Of a stretch of 37,620 nucleotides of DNA, positions 25,822 to 34,216 are shown in pieces; position 1 is the first letter of the stretch, and each line of letters begins with the position of its first letter. The position numbers and the translations under genes were made by a program. The notes below the pieces were generated by a model, which had not been told where the DNA came from, made no database searches, and saw nothing but the letters and a program-made list of their open reading frames with translations. The stretch comes from a virus, in IMG/VR virus record IMGVR_UViG_3300025886_000076, positions 1-37,620 of that record. One strand, written 5' to 3'.

Positions 25822-27438
25822 CTATCCTATGACTACGCCAATGCGCTTGTCGTTTAATCCACTGCGTCGTTTACTGCGTGATTGCTGCATACTGTTCATT
25901 GGCTGCATCATAGCAGTTCCGTAGTTGCGGTTCGTCCCACCCTGCTGAAGGTAGCGAACTCCGTTCATATCTGGCTGCGCACTGAACAACGGATTGTTAG
26001 ACGCAGAAATAGTGGGCGACCCATCTAGGCCAGTTGGCTGCGAACTATTAGGGTTCGCTTTCTTGGCGTTGGCTAAGAGCCACGCTTGCCAATCAAAGTC
26101 TGGTGAGCCAGCCGCCACGTCCCCAGACACGGCTGATAGGCCTGTGTTTTGCAATGTAGAGATGGCAGGGGTTTCTCGCGGGGCGGGGGTTGCAACAGAA
26201 CTATTATCTGATCCTTCAGTAAGGCTTGCTCCAAACCCGCCAGCTTCCTCTTGGTTTTGTTGTTGTTTGGTGCGTGCTTCCCAAGGCGTCTTGATGTCGC
26301 TGCTCATAATTCCTGGGGATACATCTTGCATTTTGCCGCCGACGTAAGAGCCAATGCCTTCGGTCAGACCCACACCTGTCGCCACTGCGCCAGCCGTTGC
26401 TTTGCCGACACTGCCCGTACTGTCGTAAATTTCCTGTGCCACTGCTGGAACCGCTTTGCCAGCCGCGAAGTCGCCAAGAGCGCCCCCTAGCGCATTGCCG
26501 TAGTCAAAGCTCGCAGTGCTGGCCGTACCTTCCCACCCCTCCACACGAGGCCCGTATGTGTTCATTGTTTCGTAGTTCGTGCCAGTTCCAATCAAGCTGC
26601 CGACAGGCCCAAGCACTTGTCCAAGAACTATTCCTTCGATCAGGTTGCCAAGACCCGTTCCAAACCTAGAGCCAAAAGTATTTGTTCCCACGTTGCCAGC
26701 AACGTCGGAAGCAAGGTGGTTTTTAAACGGTTTGTTGTAAGCGTCAGCCAGATCGTCAAAGCTGGATTGGTTTGTGCGGTTGTTATACCCAGAGCCTTTG
26801 AAAGTTTCTTTAATTGTAGAGCCAAGAGCGTTTCCCAAAGGATCGTCAAAGTCAGAGCCGGGGAACGAATACTTTGTGCCGCCACCGTATTTTTGGCGCA
26901 TCAGCTCGGCCAGCATCTTAGTCGCTGCCTGTTGATTTTTTAGCGTCGGTGGCCCGTACCCCATTTCCGCGTTAGTCGGGTCAAACCCGTCCAACAAATA
27001 ACCGCCCTTGCCCATACCGACGTTGATTAAGTCTTGGTCGATAAAGGGCAGACCAGTGTTGGATTTGTCCCAGTTAGCTTTCGCTTTGTCGTAAGCTACT
27101 TGGTAAGCTAATTTGTTATCGTAGTTGCGGCTAATCGTGTCTTCCGCTTCGGCGTACTTACCAGATTTTATAGGCTGGCCGTCTCTACCTACCGCATTAG
27201 TTCCTTTGTAAGTGGATGAATAGCCTTTCTTCGCCAGCTCAGCATTGATAATGGCTTCTCGTTCTTCCGCAGCCCTGACCTGTGCTTCAAGGTCGCTGTC
27301 GCCACCGTCGTTCGTATTTGGATACTTGGGTTTTTGCAAGTTATCGGGCCGCGTCTTTGGGCGCTTGCTTGTCTTTAGGTCTGGGTTTCCAGCGACATTG
27401 TTGTCACTGCTGTCGTCGTCGCTACCGCCGCTGCACAT
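25822..27438 (-). CDS. Glycine-zipper minor virion protein candidate
   Basis: The 538-residue protein starts at ATG 27438, with AAGGA eight bases upstream; a frame starting at 27579 would run back through the GNAT gene. It begins with a short CSGGSDDDSSDNN acidic track, then a charged helix (~45-75), and around residues 240-300 a glycine-zipper hydrophobic segment (LGNLIEGIVLGQVLGPVGSLIG) of the kind that inserts into membranes. Further glycine/alanine repeats follow (GALGDFAAGKAVPAV; GKATAGAVATGVGLTEGIGS). The end is basic (SRSKRRSGLNDKRIG). A DNA-ejection or internal head role is inferred from context. Confidence 0.68.
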   Translation of the reverse strand: MCSGGSDDDSSDNNVAGNPDLKTSKRPKTRPDNLQKPKYPNTNDGGDSDLEAQVRAAEEREAIINAELAKKGYSSTYKGTNAVGRDGQPIKSGKYAEAEDTISRNYDNKLAYQVAYDKAKANWDKSNTGLPFIDQDLINVGMGKGGYLLDGFDPTNAEMGYGPPTLKNQQAATKMLAELMRQKYGGGTKYSFPGSDFDDPLGNALGSTIKETFKGSGYNNRTNQSSFDDLADAYNKPFKNHLASDVAGNVGTNTFGSRFGTGLGNLIEGIVLGQVLGPVGSLIGTGTNYETMNTYGPRVEGWEGTASTASFDYGNALGGALGDFAAGKAVPAVAQEIYDSTGSVGKATAGAVATGVGLTEGIGSYVGGKMQDVSPGIMSSDIKTPWEARTKQQQNQEEAGGFGASLTEGSDNSSVATPAPRETPAISTLQNTGLSAVSGDVAAGSPDFDWQAWLLANAKKANPNSSQPTGLDGSPTISASNNPLFSAQPDMNGVRYLQQGGTNRNYGTAMMQPMNSMQQSRSKRRSGLNDKRIGVVIG

Positions 27439-27439
27439 A

Positions 27440-27895
27440 CTATAAGTCCTTCTGAAAAATGTAGCCCGTCTGGGTGTAGCCGTTCTTTTGAGCAAACTTG
27501 TCCCAGCCATTACGGACGCCATTGTTGCAGGGCATAAACAGTAGAACTTCAGCGTCGTTGTATCTTGCCCAATGCTCAAACTTTTTCATAAATCGCTGAG
27601 CCGTCGACCCGCCACGATGCAACGGATGTATATACATGTTCTGCTCTATCGCCAGCGTAGTTTGACCGAAATAATGTTTACTCAAGTTGGCAAAGAACAT
27701 GCCTGTTATGCCGTCGTTAGCCACAGTGTCTTCGTCTACCAAGCTCAGTTTTTCGTCGCTTTCAATGTAAGACTTTAGCATAAACTTAACTTTGTCTTCG
27801 TCGAAGTCGTGGTTTGAAAACACACCCTCGCTGTGCATAACCTCACCAAGCACGGCCAGTTCTGCCACGTCTTCAAGAGTTGCCAAGCGGATCAT
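27440..27895 (-). CDS. GNAT-family acetyltransferase, downstream copy
   Basis: A 151-residue protein overlapping the upstream GNAT gene as ATGA, with GGGAGAG five bases before the start. The fold pattern fits a GNAT: an N-terminal IRLATLEDVAELAVLG, a central strand and the acetyl-CoA-binding stretch NMYIHPLHRGGSTAQRFMKKFEHWA at ~88-112, where R-x-x-G-x-G/A-type residues are HRGGSTA, then ...GYTQTGYIFQKDL. It should transfer an acetyl group from acetyl-CoA to an unknown substrate. It shares length and layout with its neighbour, so the pair is a tandem duplication. Placement inside the virion-protein block suggests it modifies virion or host proteins. Confidence 0.85.
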   Translation of the reverse strand: MIRLATLEDVAELAVLGEVMHSEGVFSNHDFDEDKVKFMLKSYIESDEKLSLVDEDTVANDGITGMFFANLSKHYFGQTTLAIEQNMYIHPLHRGGSTAQRFMKKFEHWARYNDAEVLLFMPCNNGVRNGWDKFAQKNGYTQTGYIFQKDL

Positions 27896-28347
27896 GGCGC
27901 TCTCCCATACGTCGGGCCGACGTAGTCGTAGCCTAGTCGCTTAGCTATAATATCAAATCCTGCGTGGATACTGACAGTCGGCTCAAAGAATATGCCCTTG
28001 CATTTGTTTAGCGATGCCCAGCTTCTAAACTCTCGCATAAAGCTCATAGGAACCTTGAGGTTCCCCCGATGGGCGGGGGTAATATACATTAGCTTTTGCT
28101 CAGCTATCAGGTCACTACCAAAGAAGGTCTTGGATATTTGTGCTGAAAAGAAACCCACAATCTCACCTTCTTTCTCGTAAACCATAAACATCCAGTCTGG
28201 CTGCTCGTATGTTAGTTTTGCGTGCGCCATCATGTCGTCGGCGTCTACGTCGTATTCTTTGTAGTAGCCCTCCGCTATCATATCGAAAGCAAGGGTTACG
28301 CATTTGTCTATGTCGCTTGCCTCTGCGGTGCGAACTGCTTCGCTCAT
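27892..28347 (-). CDS. GNAT-family acetyltransferase, upstream copy
   Basis: Also 151 residues. It starts within the stop of the 515-residue gene (ATGA) and has no strong ribosome site, so translation is probably coupled. The GNAT pattern is VRTAEASDIDKCVTLA at the N-terminus, strand EIVGFFSAQ, and the cofactor loop MYITPAHRGNLKVPMSFMREFRSWA, where the glycine-rich loop is reduced to HRGNLKVP. The copies share the YI-P-HRG core and the closing GY segment but differ widely elsewhere, so the duplication is old or the two were acquired separately. The substrate cannot be inferred. Confidence 0.85.
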   Translation of the reverse strand: MSEAVRTAEASDIDKCVTLAFDMIAEGYYKEYDVDADDMMAHAKLTYEQPDWMFMVYEKEGEIVGFFSAQISKTFFGSDLIAEQKLMYITPAHRGNLKVPMSFMREFRSWASLNKCKGIFFEPTVSIHAGFDIIAKRLGYDYVGPTYGRAP

Positions 28348-29891
28348 ACCAGTATCATATTCCCAAATCCTCTACCGCGACGTGCAGTAGTACCCGCAAT
28401 GGCGCGAGCAAAAGCACTCTGATCTTGCCTACTTGAATTTTGGTAATTGTAGCCGCCAGTTTCCCTGTCGCGCACTTTGTCTTGATACGTCACGCCCTCT
28501 GGCAAGTAAGACATATTCATGGGAGCGACAGGGTTAGGCTGGGGTATCGTGGCCGAAATGTTTGCCTGCTGGTTCGGCTTAAACTGATCGTAGTATTCGT
28601 TGTCCACAATACTAGGTATTGTTGGCGCAGGCATGTTAGGAGCGGTATAGTTGTTCTTGGGAGGTGGGGCCATTTGCTGACCAAGCGTGAGGCCAGCCGT
28701 CGCGCCATAGTTTGCGGCTCTATTGCCTACAGTATTACTAAGAGCTTGTTTTAGCGAGGCTTTGACGTCGTCTAAAGTGGCTTCGTAGCCTTCATCTTTG
28801 CCTTTTAGGGTGTTATATTCGGGTCTGGCTTTTCGTGCTTCCGTTTCCGTCGTTGTCTCTAACATGTTGCCGATGCCTCGGCCAGCGTAAGAGCCAAGCC
28901 CAGCGCCCAGACCTGTGTAAAGCGCAGTCTTTGTGTCCTGACCAGACAGCTTCCCAATGCCAGCGGTAGTCAGGCCAGTTAAGGTAGACTGCGCCCACGG
29001 TTTGTTGGCGACGTAGTCGCCAATATCTACCAGTTTGTCGTACCAAGAAAACTTTTGTGCGCCTGTGACTTCGTCGTAGTTTCCTTTTGGGTTGCCAGCT
29101 ATGTACTGTTGTTCGTCGCCGCCCTCAAAACGGATTGCTTCTGCAATCGCTTCTCGAACTCTTGGATGCCTGTCGCCAACAGCTTTAGGCAAAACCATTT
29201 CTCCCGGCTCCGTGTAAGCGATGTTCGTGTCGCCACCGTCCATGCGCTCGTAGTGGATTGCGTCGTCGCTATCTAAGACTGCAACAACGCCGTTCTCGTC
29301 GACGGGAAGTTGCGCAGGCTCTCCGAACTTCATATTGTAGCCCTTCGCTTTGCGCTCGGCTCGCTCTCCGGGGGACATTCTGTTTACAAGTTTGTTAAAG
29401 TTAGCTTCCAAACCTTCTCTAGTGTCGCGCTCTGGGGTGTTGCCTAAGTATTCTAAAGCTGCGTTCGCTGCGAGGCCACGAAGTTCTTCTGAAACTCCGG
29501 GCATGTCACGGCTATTTATCCACTGCATGATGCCATTCATGTCTGGACCTTGCGGTCCCTGAAAGGCCTTGGCGTCGGGGATTTCCATTTCGTCGCCGCG
29601 ACCTTGCATAAATTGCATTAGTGCGTCCATCTTGCCAGCGGGTTGATTTTCCGCGCTGCGCCCCATGTCGTCCTTCAATCGCATTTTTTGAAAGGTGGGG
29701 TCGTTAGCCATGAAGTCAGGGAGGTTTTGCCCATTCTTTAAGTAAAAGTACGCACGGTTCCTTGCGTGTTGGCGGTCATACTCGTCAAAGTCTTGGATGT
29801 CAGACTGAGATATTTGGCTGTCTGGCCCCAAACCTTTATTTACGCGACGAAGAAAGTTTGCGTTGCTCTCACCTTTTCTTGGCCCTGCCAT
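28344..29891 (-). CDS. Minor virion protein candidate with glycine-zipper segment
   Basis: The 515-residue protein starts at ATG 29891, with AAGGAG eight bases upstream; the open frame continues upstream to 29933 but lacks a site. Residues ~200-240 contain DGGDTNIAYTEPGEMVLPKAVGDRHP, a motif I associate with marine-phage structural proteins. Around residues 300-345 there is a glycine-rich segment (TAGIGKLSG, GLGAGLGSYAGRGIG) followed by NRAANYGATAGLTLGQQ and a proline-rich linker, and the end is basic and glycine-rich (TTARRGRGFGNMILV). It lies between the tail fibre and the GNAT genes. Function unknown; a structural or ejection protein is most likely. Confidence 0.7.
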   Translation of the reverse strand: MAGPRKGESNANFLRRVNKGLGPDSQISQSDIQDFDEYDRQHARNRAYFYLKNGQNLPDFMANDPTFQKMRLKDDMGRSAENQPAGKMDALMQFMQGRGDEMEIPDAKAFQGPQGPDMNGIMQWINSRDMPGVSEELRGLAANAALEYLGNTPERDTREGLEANFNKLVNRMSPGERAERKAKGYNMKFGEPAQLPVDENGVVAVLDSDDAIHYERMDGGDTNIAYTEPGEMVLPKAVGDRHPRVREAIAEAIRFEGGDEQQYIAGNPKGNYDEVTGAQKFSWYDKLVDIGDYVANKPWAQSTLTGLTTAGIGKLSGQDTKTALYTGLGAGLGSYAGRGIGNMLETTTETEARKARPEYNTLKGKDEGYEATLDDVKASLKQALSNTVGNRAANYGATAGLTLGQQMAPPPKNNYTAPNMPAPTIPSIVDNEYYDQFKPNQQANISATIPQPNPVAPMNMSYLPEGVTYQDKVRDRETGGYNYQNSSRQDQSAFARAIAGTTARRGRGFGNMILV

Positions 29892-29902
29892 GATCTTTCT
29901 CC

Positions 29903-31735
29903 TTATACGTTGACTGTCGCGGCTGCGATGCACACCTCAAGGCTCTGCCCCGAAGAGTTGTTTGTTACGATCAGCTCAATTCGTTTGCTTGCCACAGTCC
30001 CGTTGACTTCGATTACCGTGGCGATGTTGTCAGACTGCAAGCTCGACGTCGCAGAGTAAGTGCTGCCGACTGCAACCCCGTCGACTGAGAGTTGTAGTGT
30101 GCAAGTGCCAGACGAAAGTTTGTATGCGATGCCGTCGATGCGGATTGTCTGTTTCCAGATGCGCGACAGGTAGTAAGTCTTGTTGCCGATGCTTGCGCTG
30201 CTGTCTTCGTGGACGCTGAAGAATGGGATCGACACAGTTGAGAAGGTTTCGGGTAGCTGCGTGACTGGTAGGTTGCCCGAACTGTCTAGCGTTGCGACGC
30301 CGTTGGCTGCGCCCATGTAAGTCTTGGGGACGACGGACGAGAAGTCGATGTCGCCGTATTGTAGCCCTGTACCTGTGCCGTTGACGCGCACGTACTGGTT
30401 TGCGTTAGTCTGCACGAACGTAGGCAGTGAGCTTTCTGGGCTAGTCTCTAGCCACTGCGTACCTTCGTAGAATTTTAGGATCGCTGGTGTCAGGGACGTG
30501 TCGAGCCACAAGTCTCCAGTCGCAGGGCTAGTCGGGGTCGCAGACTGCGACAGAATGTTGGCTTTGTTGAGCAGGGTGTTTGCCAGCGCAGATACTTTGG
30601 CCTGCGGGATTTCGTTGTCTTGGACTGCTACTTTGGCGTAGTTGATGTAGCCTGCGGCGTTGGTGTATTCGTCCTCAAACATCATCCCAGCCACGGTCTT
30701 GAGTGACTGGTTTTCGACAGTCATAATCGTGACCTTGTCGCCAGTCGTTAGCTGGTTGGAAGTGTCGACAAAGGTAATTGTGTCTGACGTGGACGAAGAC
30801 AAGTAGTCTGCACTACCGCCCGGTTGCTGCAAGATGCCGTTGCGCCAGACTAGGATTTTCTCGTCGTCAGTGTGGACGAACGAAACCAGTGTAGTCGAGC
30901 CAGAGATTTCGTTATCGACACGACGGAAGTTCGTGACCGACTGCGAGCGAATAGAGTAAACGCTTACCTTGTCGCCAAGGGCTACAGCAGGGGTAGTCGC
31001 CGCAAGAGTTATTGTGTTGGCGGTTGTGTCGTAGCTGTACTGCGCTGCTGTGTTGGCTGTCGTTGTGTCGTGCAAAAGTAGACCGTTGCGATAGACGACA
31101 ATGTTCTCTGTCGATGGGTCGAACGAATAGCCAATAACGCTGTTGGCCGCACCGATTGTACCCGTTGCCGTTGCGCCTGATCCGCTGCCACCAGTAATGG
31201 TGACGGTTGGGGCTGCTGTGTATCCAGAGCCAGCGTTAGTGATTGTGATTGATGTGACTGCGTCGGCTGTCAGTGTGGCGGTGGCGGTTGCTGTTGTGCC
31301 TGTAGTTTCTTGCGGGTCAGAGATTGTGACCGTGGGCACAGTCGCGTAGTTCGCACCGCCTGCTGTAACGGTAAGCGCGGAGATTGGCCCACCGATCAAT
31401 ACGTCAGCGCGTCCAAAGAAGAACGGGCCTTCGACGTTGCCGACTGATGCGCCTGCCGTACCACGAAACGTCGAGACGTCTGCGATTGTGACCCAGCCAG
31501 TTTCCGCGCCAGAGTATTGGCCGATGCGATATTGGATGCCTGCGGTGGCGTCGAGACGCATTTGGATAGGCCCGTCGAACACGCCCTCTTCGTTAAAGAT
31601 GGTCGCCATCAACTCTGATATAGTTTTGTCGCCAAGTTCTGCCGTGTTAAGATAACGGATTACGTTTTCAAAATCAGTGTGGATGTTGCCACTGTTGACG
31701 TAGTTTTGCGGGTGTTGCTGTCTAAGTCGTGCCAT
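29903..31735 (-). CDS. Tail fibre / receptor-binding protein
   Basis: A 610-residue protein with GGAG eight bases before its ATG. The N-terminus ([30 protein letters not shown]) looks like the virion-attachment part of short-tailed-phage fibres. The middle holds modular repeats: [16 protein letters not shown] and [15 protein letters not shown] around residues 125-180, and two copies of a V-(Y/W)-RNG-(L/I)-L module (near 215 and 300) followed by [15 protein letters not shown] or [12 protein letters not shown]. The C-terminus is serine/threonine-rich beta sequence ([19 protein letters not shown]). It would bind the host surface. No catalytic depolymerase motif was seen. Confidence 0.85.
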   Translation of the reverse strand: MARLRQQHPQNYVNSGNIHTDFENVIRYLNTAELGDKTISELMATIFNEEGVFDGPIQMRLDATAGIQYRIGQYSGAETGWVTIADVSTFRGTAGASVGNVEGPFFFGRADVLIGGPISALTVTAGGANYATVPTVTISDPQETTGTTATATATLTADAVTSITITNAGSGYTAAPTVTITGGSGSGATATGTIGAANSVIGYSFDPSTENIVVYRNGLLLHDTTTANTAAQYSYDTTANTITLAATTPAVALGDKVSVYSIRSQSVTNFRRVDNEISGSTTLVSFVHTDDEKILVWRNGILQQPGGSADYLSSSTSDTITFVDTSNQLTTGDKVTIMTVENQSLKTVAGMMFEDEYTNAAGYINYAKVAVQDNEIPQAKVSALANTLLNKANILSQSATPTSPATGDLWLDTSLTPAILKFYEGTQWLETSPESSLPTFVQTNANQYVRVNGTGTGLQYGDIDFSSVVPKTYMGAANGVATLDSSGNLPVTQLPETFSTVSIPFFSVHEDSSASIGNKTYYLSRIWKQTIRIDGIAYKLSSGTCTLQLSVDGVAVGSTYSATSSLQSDNIATVIEVNGTVASKRIELIVTNNSSGQSLEVCIAAATVNV

Positions 31736-31738
31736 TGT

Positions 31739-33229
31739 CTAACTCCTAACGGTCACGGCGAAGCCGATGATTTTCAACAGCCCCTTGCCTTTTGTGGTGA
31801 AACGAAACTGAACGCCTCGGTATCTATGCTCAAACTTGCGTTCGTATTGTCGGTTGAGCGGCACGTCTGGGAATTTGTTCTCTGCGCCGTCGCCCTCAAT
31901 GAGAAACTGCATGGCTGAAAGGTATCGGCCACGCTCGTCGAACGCCTCGATTTGTAACTCACCTTTGCCTGTGGCTTGAAGAATGAAGCTGTAGCTTTCC
32001 TTCGTGTCGTTAATCGCGCCCTGCCAAAGTATTGGTGTGTCGACTACCATTTCTGGGCTGTCGGTAACTAAGTCCTCAACACTACTTCTATCCCAAATTC
32101 CTCCGGGCGTTCCCATCAGTGTAGTGCCGCCAAGCTGCCTGCCGCATGATGCGTTAAGAAACTCGCCCGTCGACCATTTGCTTTCGCCGCCTTTCATTGG
32201 GTTTAGCGATAGCGTTAGTCGCTTGGTTATCTGATCCGAGAACGGAAAAAATATGTGGTACTGGCCTTCGTCCTGATCGTAGAAAGCATTGATGCTTTCA
32301 AAGTCGTCCACATGGCTCAGCAGCTCCCGATACGTCAGGTCAATCTTGTTACTCATTGGAACAGTGTAAAGAGTAACGCCGTTTGTTTCTGAACGCCGCA
32401 ATGAGTGTACGCCGTCGCGTGCGCAGAACATTAAGTCTGCGCCAGCCATCTTAATTGTGTTGTGGCTGATGCAACCGACGTTGACGTTAGCTTTGTCGTT
32501 GATCTGCCACTGGGTGTAGTCTGGGTGTATTTCGTACACTAACGTCTTGTCGTTGGTAAACACAGCAAGGCGTGAGTTTTCAAAAACGCCAAGTCCTGTA
32601 ATCTCGTCAGCCGTGCCGATGATGTTGCCGACGTCAATGTCTGCGGCTTTTAAGACAGAAGGTGAGTTAGCGTCTTCGTCAGTTGTAAATATTTCGCCCT
32701 CGTCTACTCGGCTAAAGTCTATGACGGTACGCTTTCCGGGCATACCCGCGATAGCAAGACGCCGCTGTATCGAAACAATAAAGGCAGGGCGTGGGTCGCT
32801 GTTCGCAGTAATGTCTGCCCACTTAAACCCGTTATACTTATACATCCCATAATCACGGCTTGCGAATACGACTTGGTCGTTAAAGATTGTCGAGGTGACA
32901 ACCGCCGCCTTGGGGTAAACCTCTGGCTTAATGTGCTGGCGTTCTGATTTTAAGGTTGTGCCACCGCCATCGACTTGCGCCCAGACAGCCAAGTCGCGGC
33001 CAAAGAAATTGACGTGCTTGATGTACTTGTTTGTTTCCGTGCGACTAATGGCTCCGGGGTCGCGCACCATTGTACCGCGCCAGTCGGCATAGCCGTCTTG
33101 GATGCGAAACATGTGCTGCTTCTTACCTGTGTCGAGAGCGCCAACGTCACGACTTGCGTCAATGCCTTGGAAGTCCTCGTAGGGGTAGACCTTAACTTTT
33201 ACCCCGCTGGGAGCGTATGTCGTGGACAA
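31739..33229 (-). CDS. Tail tube / nozzle structural protein
   Basis: A 496-residue protein that starts with TTG at 33229; GGAG lies seven bases upstream and no ATG is in frame nearby. It is rich in beta strands with repeated short motifs such as GRDLAVWAQVDGG, FNDQVVFASRDYGMYKYNG and LMFCARDGVHSL, a pattern of a beta propeller like the P22 gp10/T7 gp12 nozzle proteins. It lies between the tail fibre and the adaptor-like gene, where T7-like phages encode the tail tubular B protein. The exact family is not certain. Confidence 0.78.
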   Translation of the reverse strand: MSTTYAPSGVKVKVYPYEDFQGIDASRDVGALDTGKKQHMFRIQDGYADWRGTMVRDPGAISRTETNKYIKHVNFFGRDLAVWAQVDGGGTTLKSERQHIKPEVYPKAAVVTSTIFNDQVVFASRDYGMYKYNGFKWADITANSDPRPAFIVSIQRRLAIAGMPGKRTVIDFSRVDEGEIFTTDEDANSPSVLKAADIDVGNIIGTADEITGLGVFENSRLAVFTNDKTLVYEIHPDYTQWQINDKANVNVGCISHNTIKMAGADLMFCARDGVHSLRRSETNGVTLYTVPMSNKIDLTYRELLSHVDDFESINAFYDQDEGQYHIFFPFSDQITKRLTLSLNPMKGGESKWSTGEFLNASCGRQLGGTTLMGTPGGIWDRSSVEDLVTDSPEMVVDTPILWQGAINDTKESYSFILQATGKGELQIEAFDERGRYLSAMQFLIEGDGAENKFPDVPLNRQYERKFEHRYRGVQFRFTTKGKGLLKIIGFAVTVRS

Positions 33230-33232
33230 TAG

Positions 33233-33862
33233 TTATCTCCCAGTGTTGTAAGATTGCGTGCCTGTCGGCCTTTGGGATACGTCCCACGGGCTGACTTCGA
33301 TTGGGCCACTGCCATACTTGCGGTGGTACAAAACGCGGTTCATCATTTTAAAATACATCGGGCCGTAGGCTTCGATCTTGTTCGACTGCTGTTGAACTGC
33401 GTAGTGATACAGCAGACCCGAAACCATAATGTTGTCAGGGATTGGCATGACTTCAGATGGGTGCGTGTAGTAGTTTATCTCTGGGTTGTCCCAGTAAGGA
33501 TGACCACGCAAGTCTTCTATGACGAGGTTCGCAAACTCTATGAACATCATCATTACTTCGCCGTCGACAGTGCCGGGGTGCATGTCGCCGTAGCGACGTA
33601 GCGACTGCATGACCAAGGCTTCAAGGTTGGAGTATGGCGAGTTGAGGTGCGGGTTGTTGCCAGAAAAACGGTTACGCTTCTCACGGGCTTGGTCGCCTTC
33701 GCGCCAAGCTGTGTCGGCGGTCTTAATTAGGGTGGCGTCTATGTCACGACGCAAGTCTACCGCACCGACGACTGACTTGCCGTTTTCGTCGTCGTGACGA
33801 GGCTCGTCGTTCGCAGGCAGCTTGCCTGTTATAGTCGCGCTATCGTAGGTGCGGTATGCCAT
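33233..33862 (-). CDS. Head-tail adaptor, tail tubular A-like
   Basis: A 209-residue, mainly helical protein with GGAGG seven bases before the ATG, which overlaps the stop of the next small gene by one base (TAATG). The core LEALVMQSLRRYGDMHPGTVDGEVMMMFIEFANLVIEDLRGHPYW followed by a helical region and the end motif (FKMMNRVLYHRKYGSG) fits the four-helix adaptor proteins that join the portal to the tail. Gene order (capsid, small protein, this, nozzle) matches T7 gp10-gp11-gp12. It is inferred mainly from context and helical content. Confidence 0.72.
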   Translation of the reverse strand: MAYRTYDSATITGKLPANDEPRHDDENGKSVVGAVDLRRDIDATLIKTADTAWREGDQAREKRNRFSGNNPHLNSPYSNLEALVMQSLRRYGDMHPGTVDGEVMMMFIEFANLVIEDLRGHPYWDNPEINYYTHPSEVMPIPDNIMVSGLLYHYAVQQQSNKIEAYGPMYFKMMNRVLYHRKYGSGPIEVSPWDVSQRPTGTQSYNTGR

Positions 33863-34140
33863 TAGTCTTCCTCCGCTCGCGTAATGCGGCCCTGCACCAC
33901 AAACTCGTGCATTGCAAAACGCTCAACCAAGTGGTCGGGTACAGCCCAAGTTAGGTATTCTTGCTCATTGCAGAACCTTGGACGTATTTCTTCACCGACT
34001 ACGGTAATCGGAAACGCTGTTATTTCTGGGTTGCTTGAAACGAATAAAGCCTTAGACGGCAGCGCACGTACTGGTGCTGCGGCGACTTTAGCCCTTTTAG
34101 ATTTGGCCTTTACTTTAGCGGCTTGTATTTTATCAGACAT
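33862..34140 (-). CDS. Small hypothetical protein between capsid and adaptor
   Basis: A 92-residue protein starting at ATG 34140, six bases after GGAGA; a longer frame from 34167 would start inside the terminator stem. A strongly basic, alanine-rich N-terminus (SDKIQAAKVKAKSKRAKVAAAPVRA) is followed by a compact acidic C-terminal half (FCNEQEYLTWAVPDHLVERF). It might be a capsid-associated or DNA-binding protein. No family recognised. Confidence 0.65.
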   Translation of the reverse strand: MSDKIQAAKVKAKSKRAKVAAAPVRALPSKALFVSSNPEITAFPITVVGEEIRPRFCNEQEYLTWAVPDHLVERFAMHEFVVQGRITRAEED

Positions 34141-34155
34141 GTTGTCTCCAAAAGA

Positions 34156-34183
34156 ATGGGGCTGCAATTTCTCACAGCCCCAT
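34156..34183 (-). terminator. Hairpin terminator after the major capsid gene
   Basis: On the minus strand ATGGGGCTG and CAGCCCCAT form a perfect nine-base stem with a ten-base loop, followed by TCTTTT. It lies just downstream of the capsid gene (which ends at 34217) and just before the ribosome site of the 92-residue gene. The T-run is short, so termination is probably partial, lowering tail-gene expression relative to capsid. Confidence 0.7.
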
Positions 34184-34216
34184 CCTACAAAGTTTTTAAG
34201 ATTGGTTCGTCCTCAC

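Noticed and set aside
30872-31655. Plus-strand frames opposite the tail fibre gene
   Set aside because: Alanine/valine-rich antisense of the fibre's threonine-rich repeats; no start signals.
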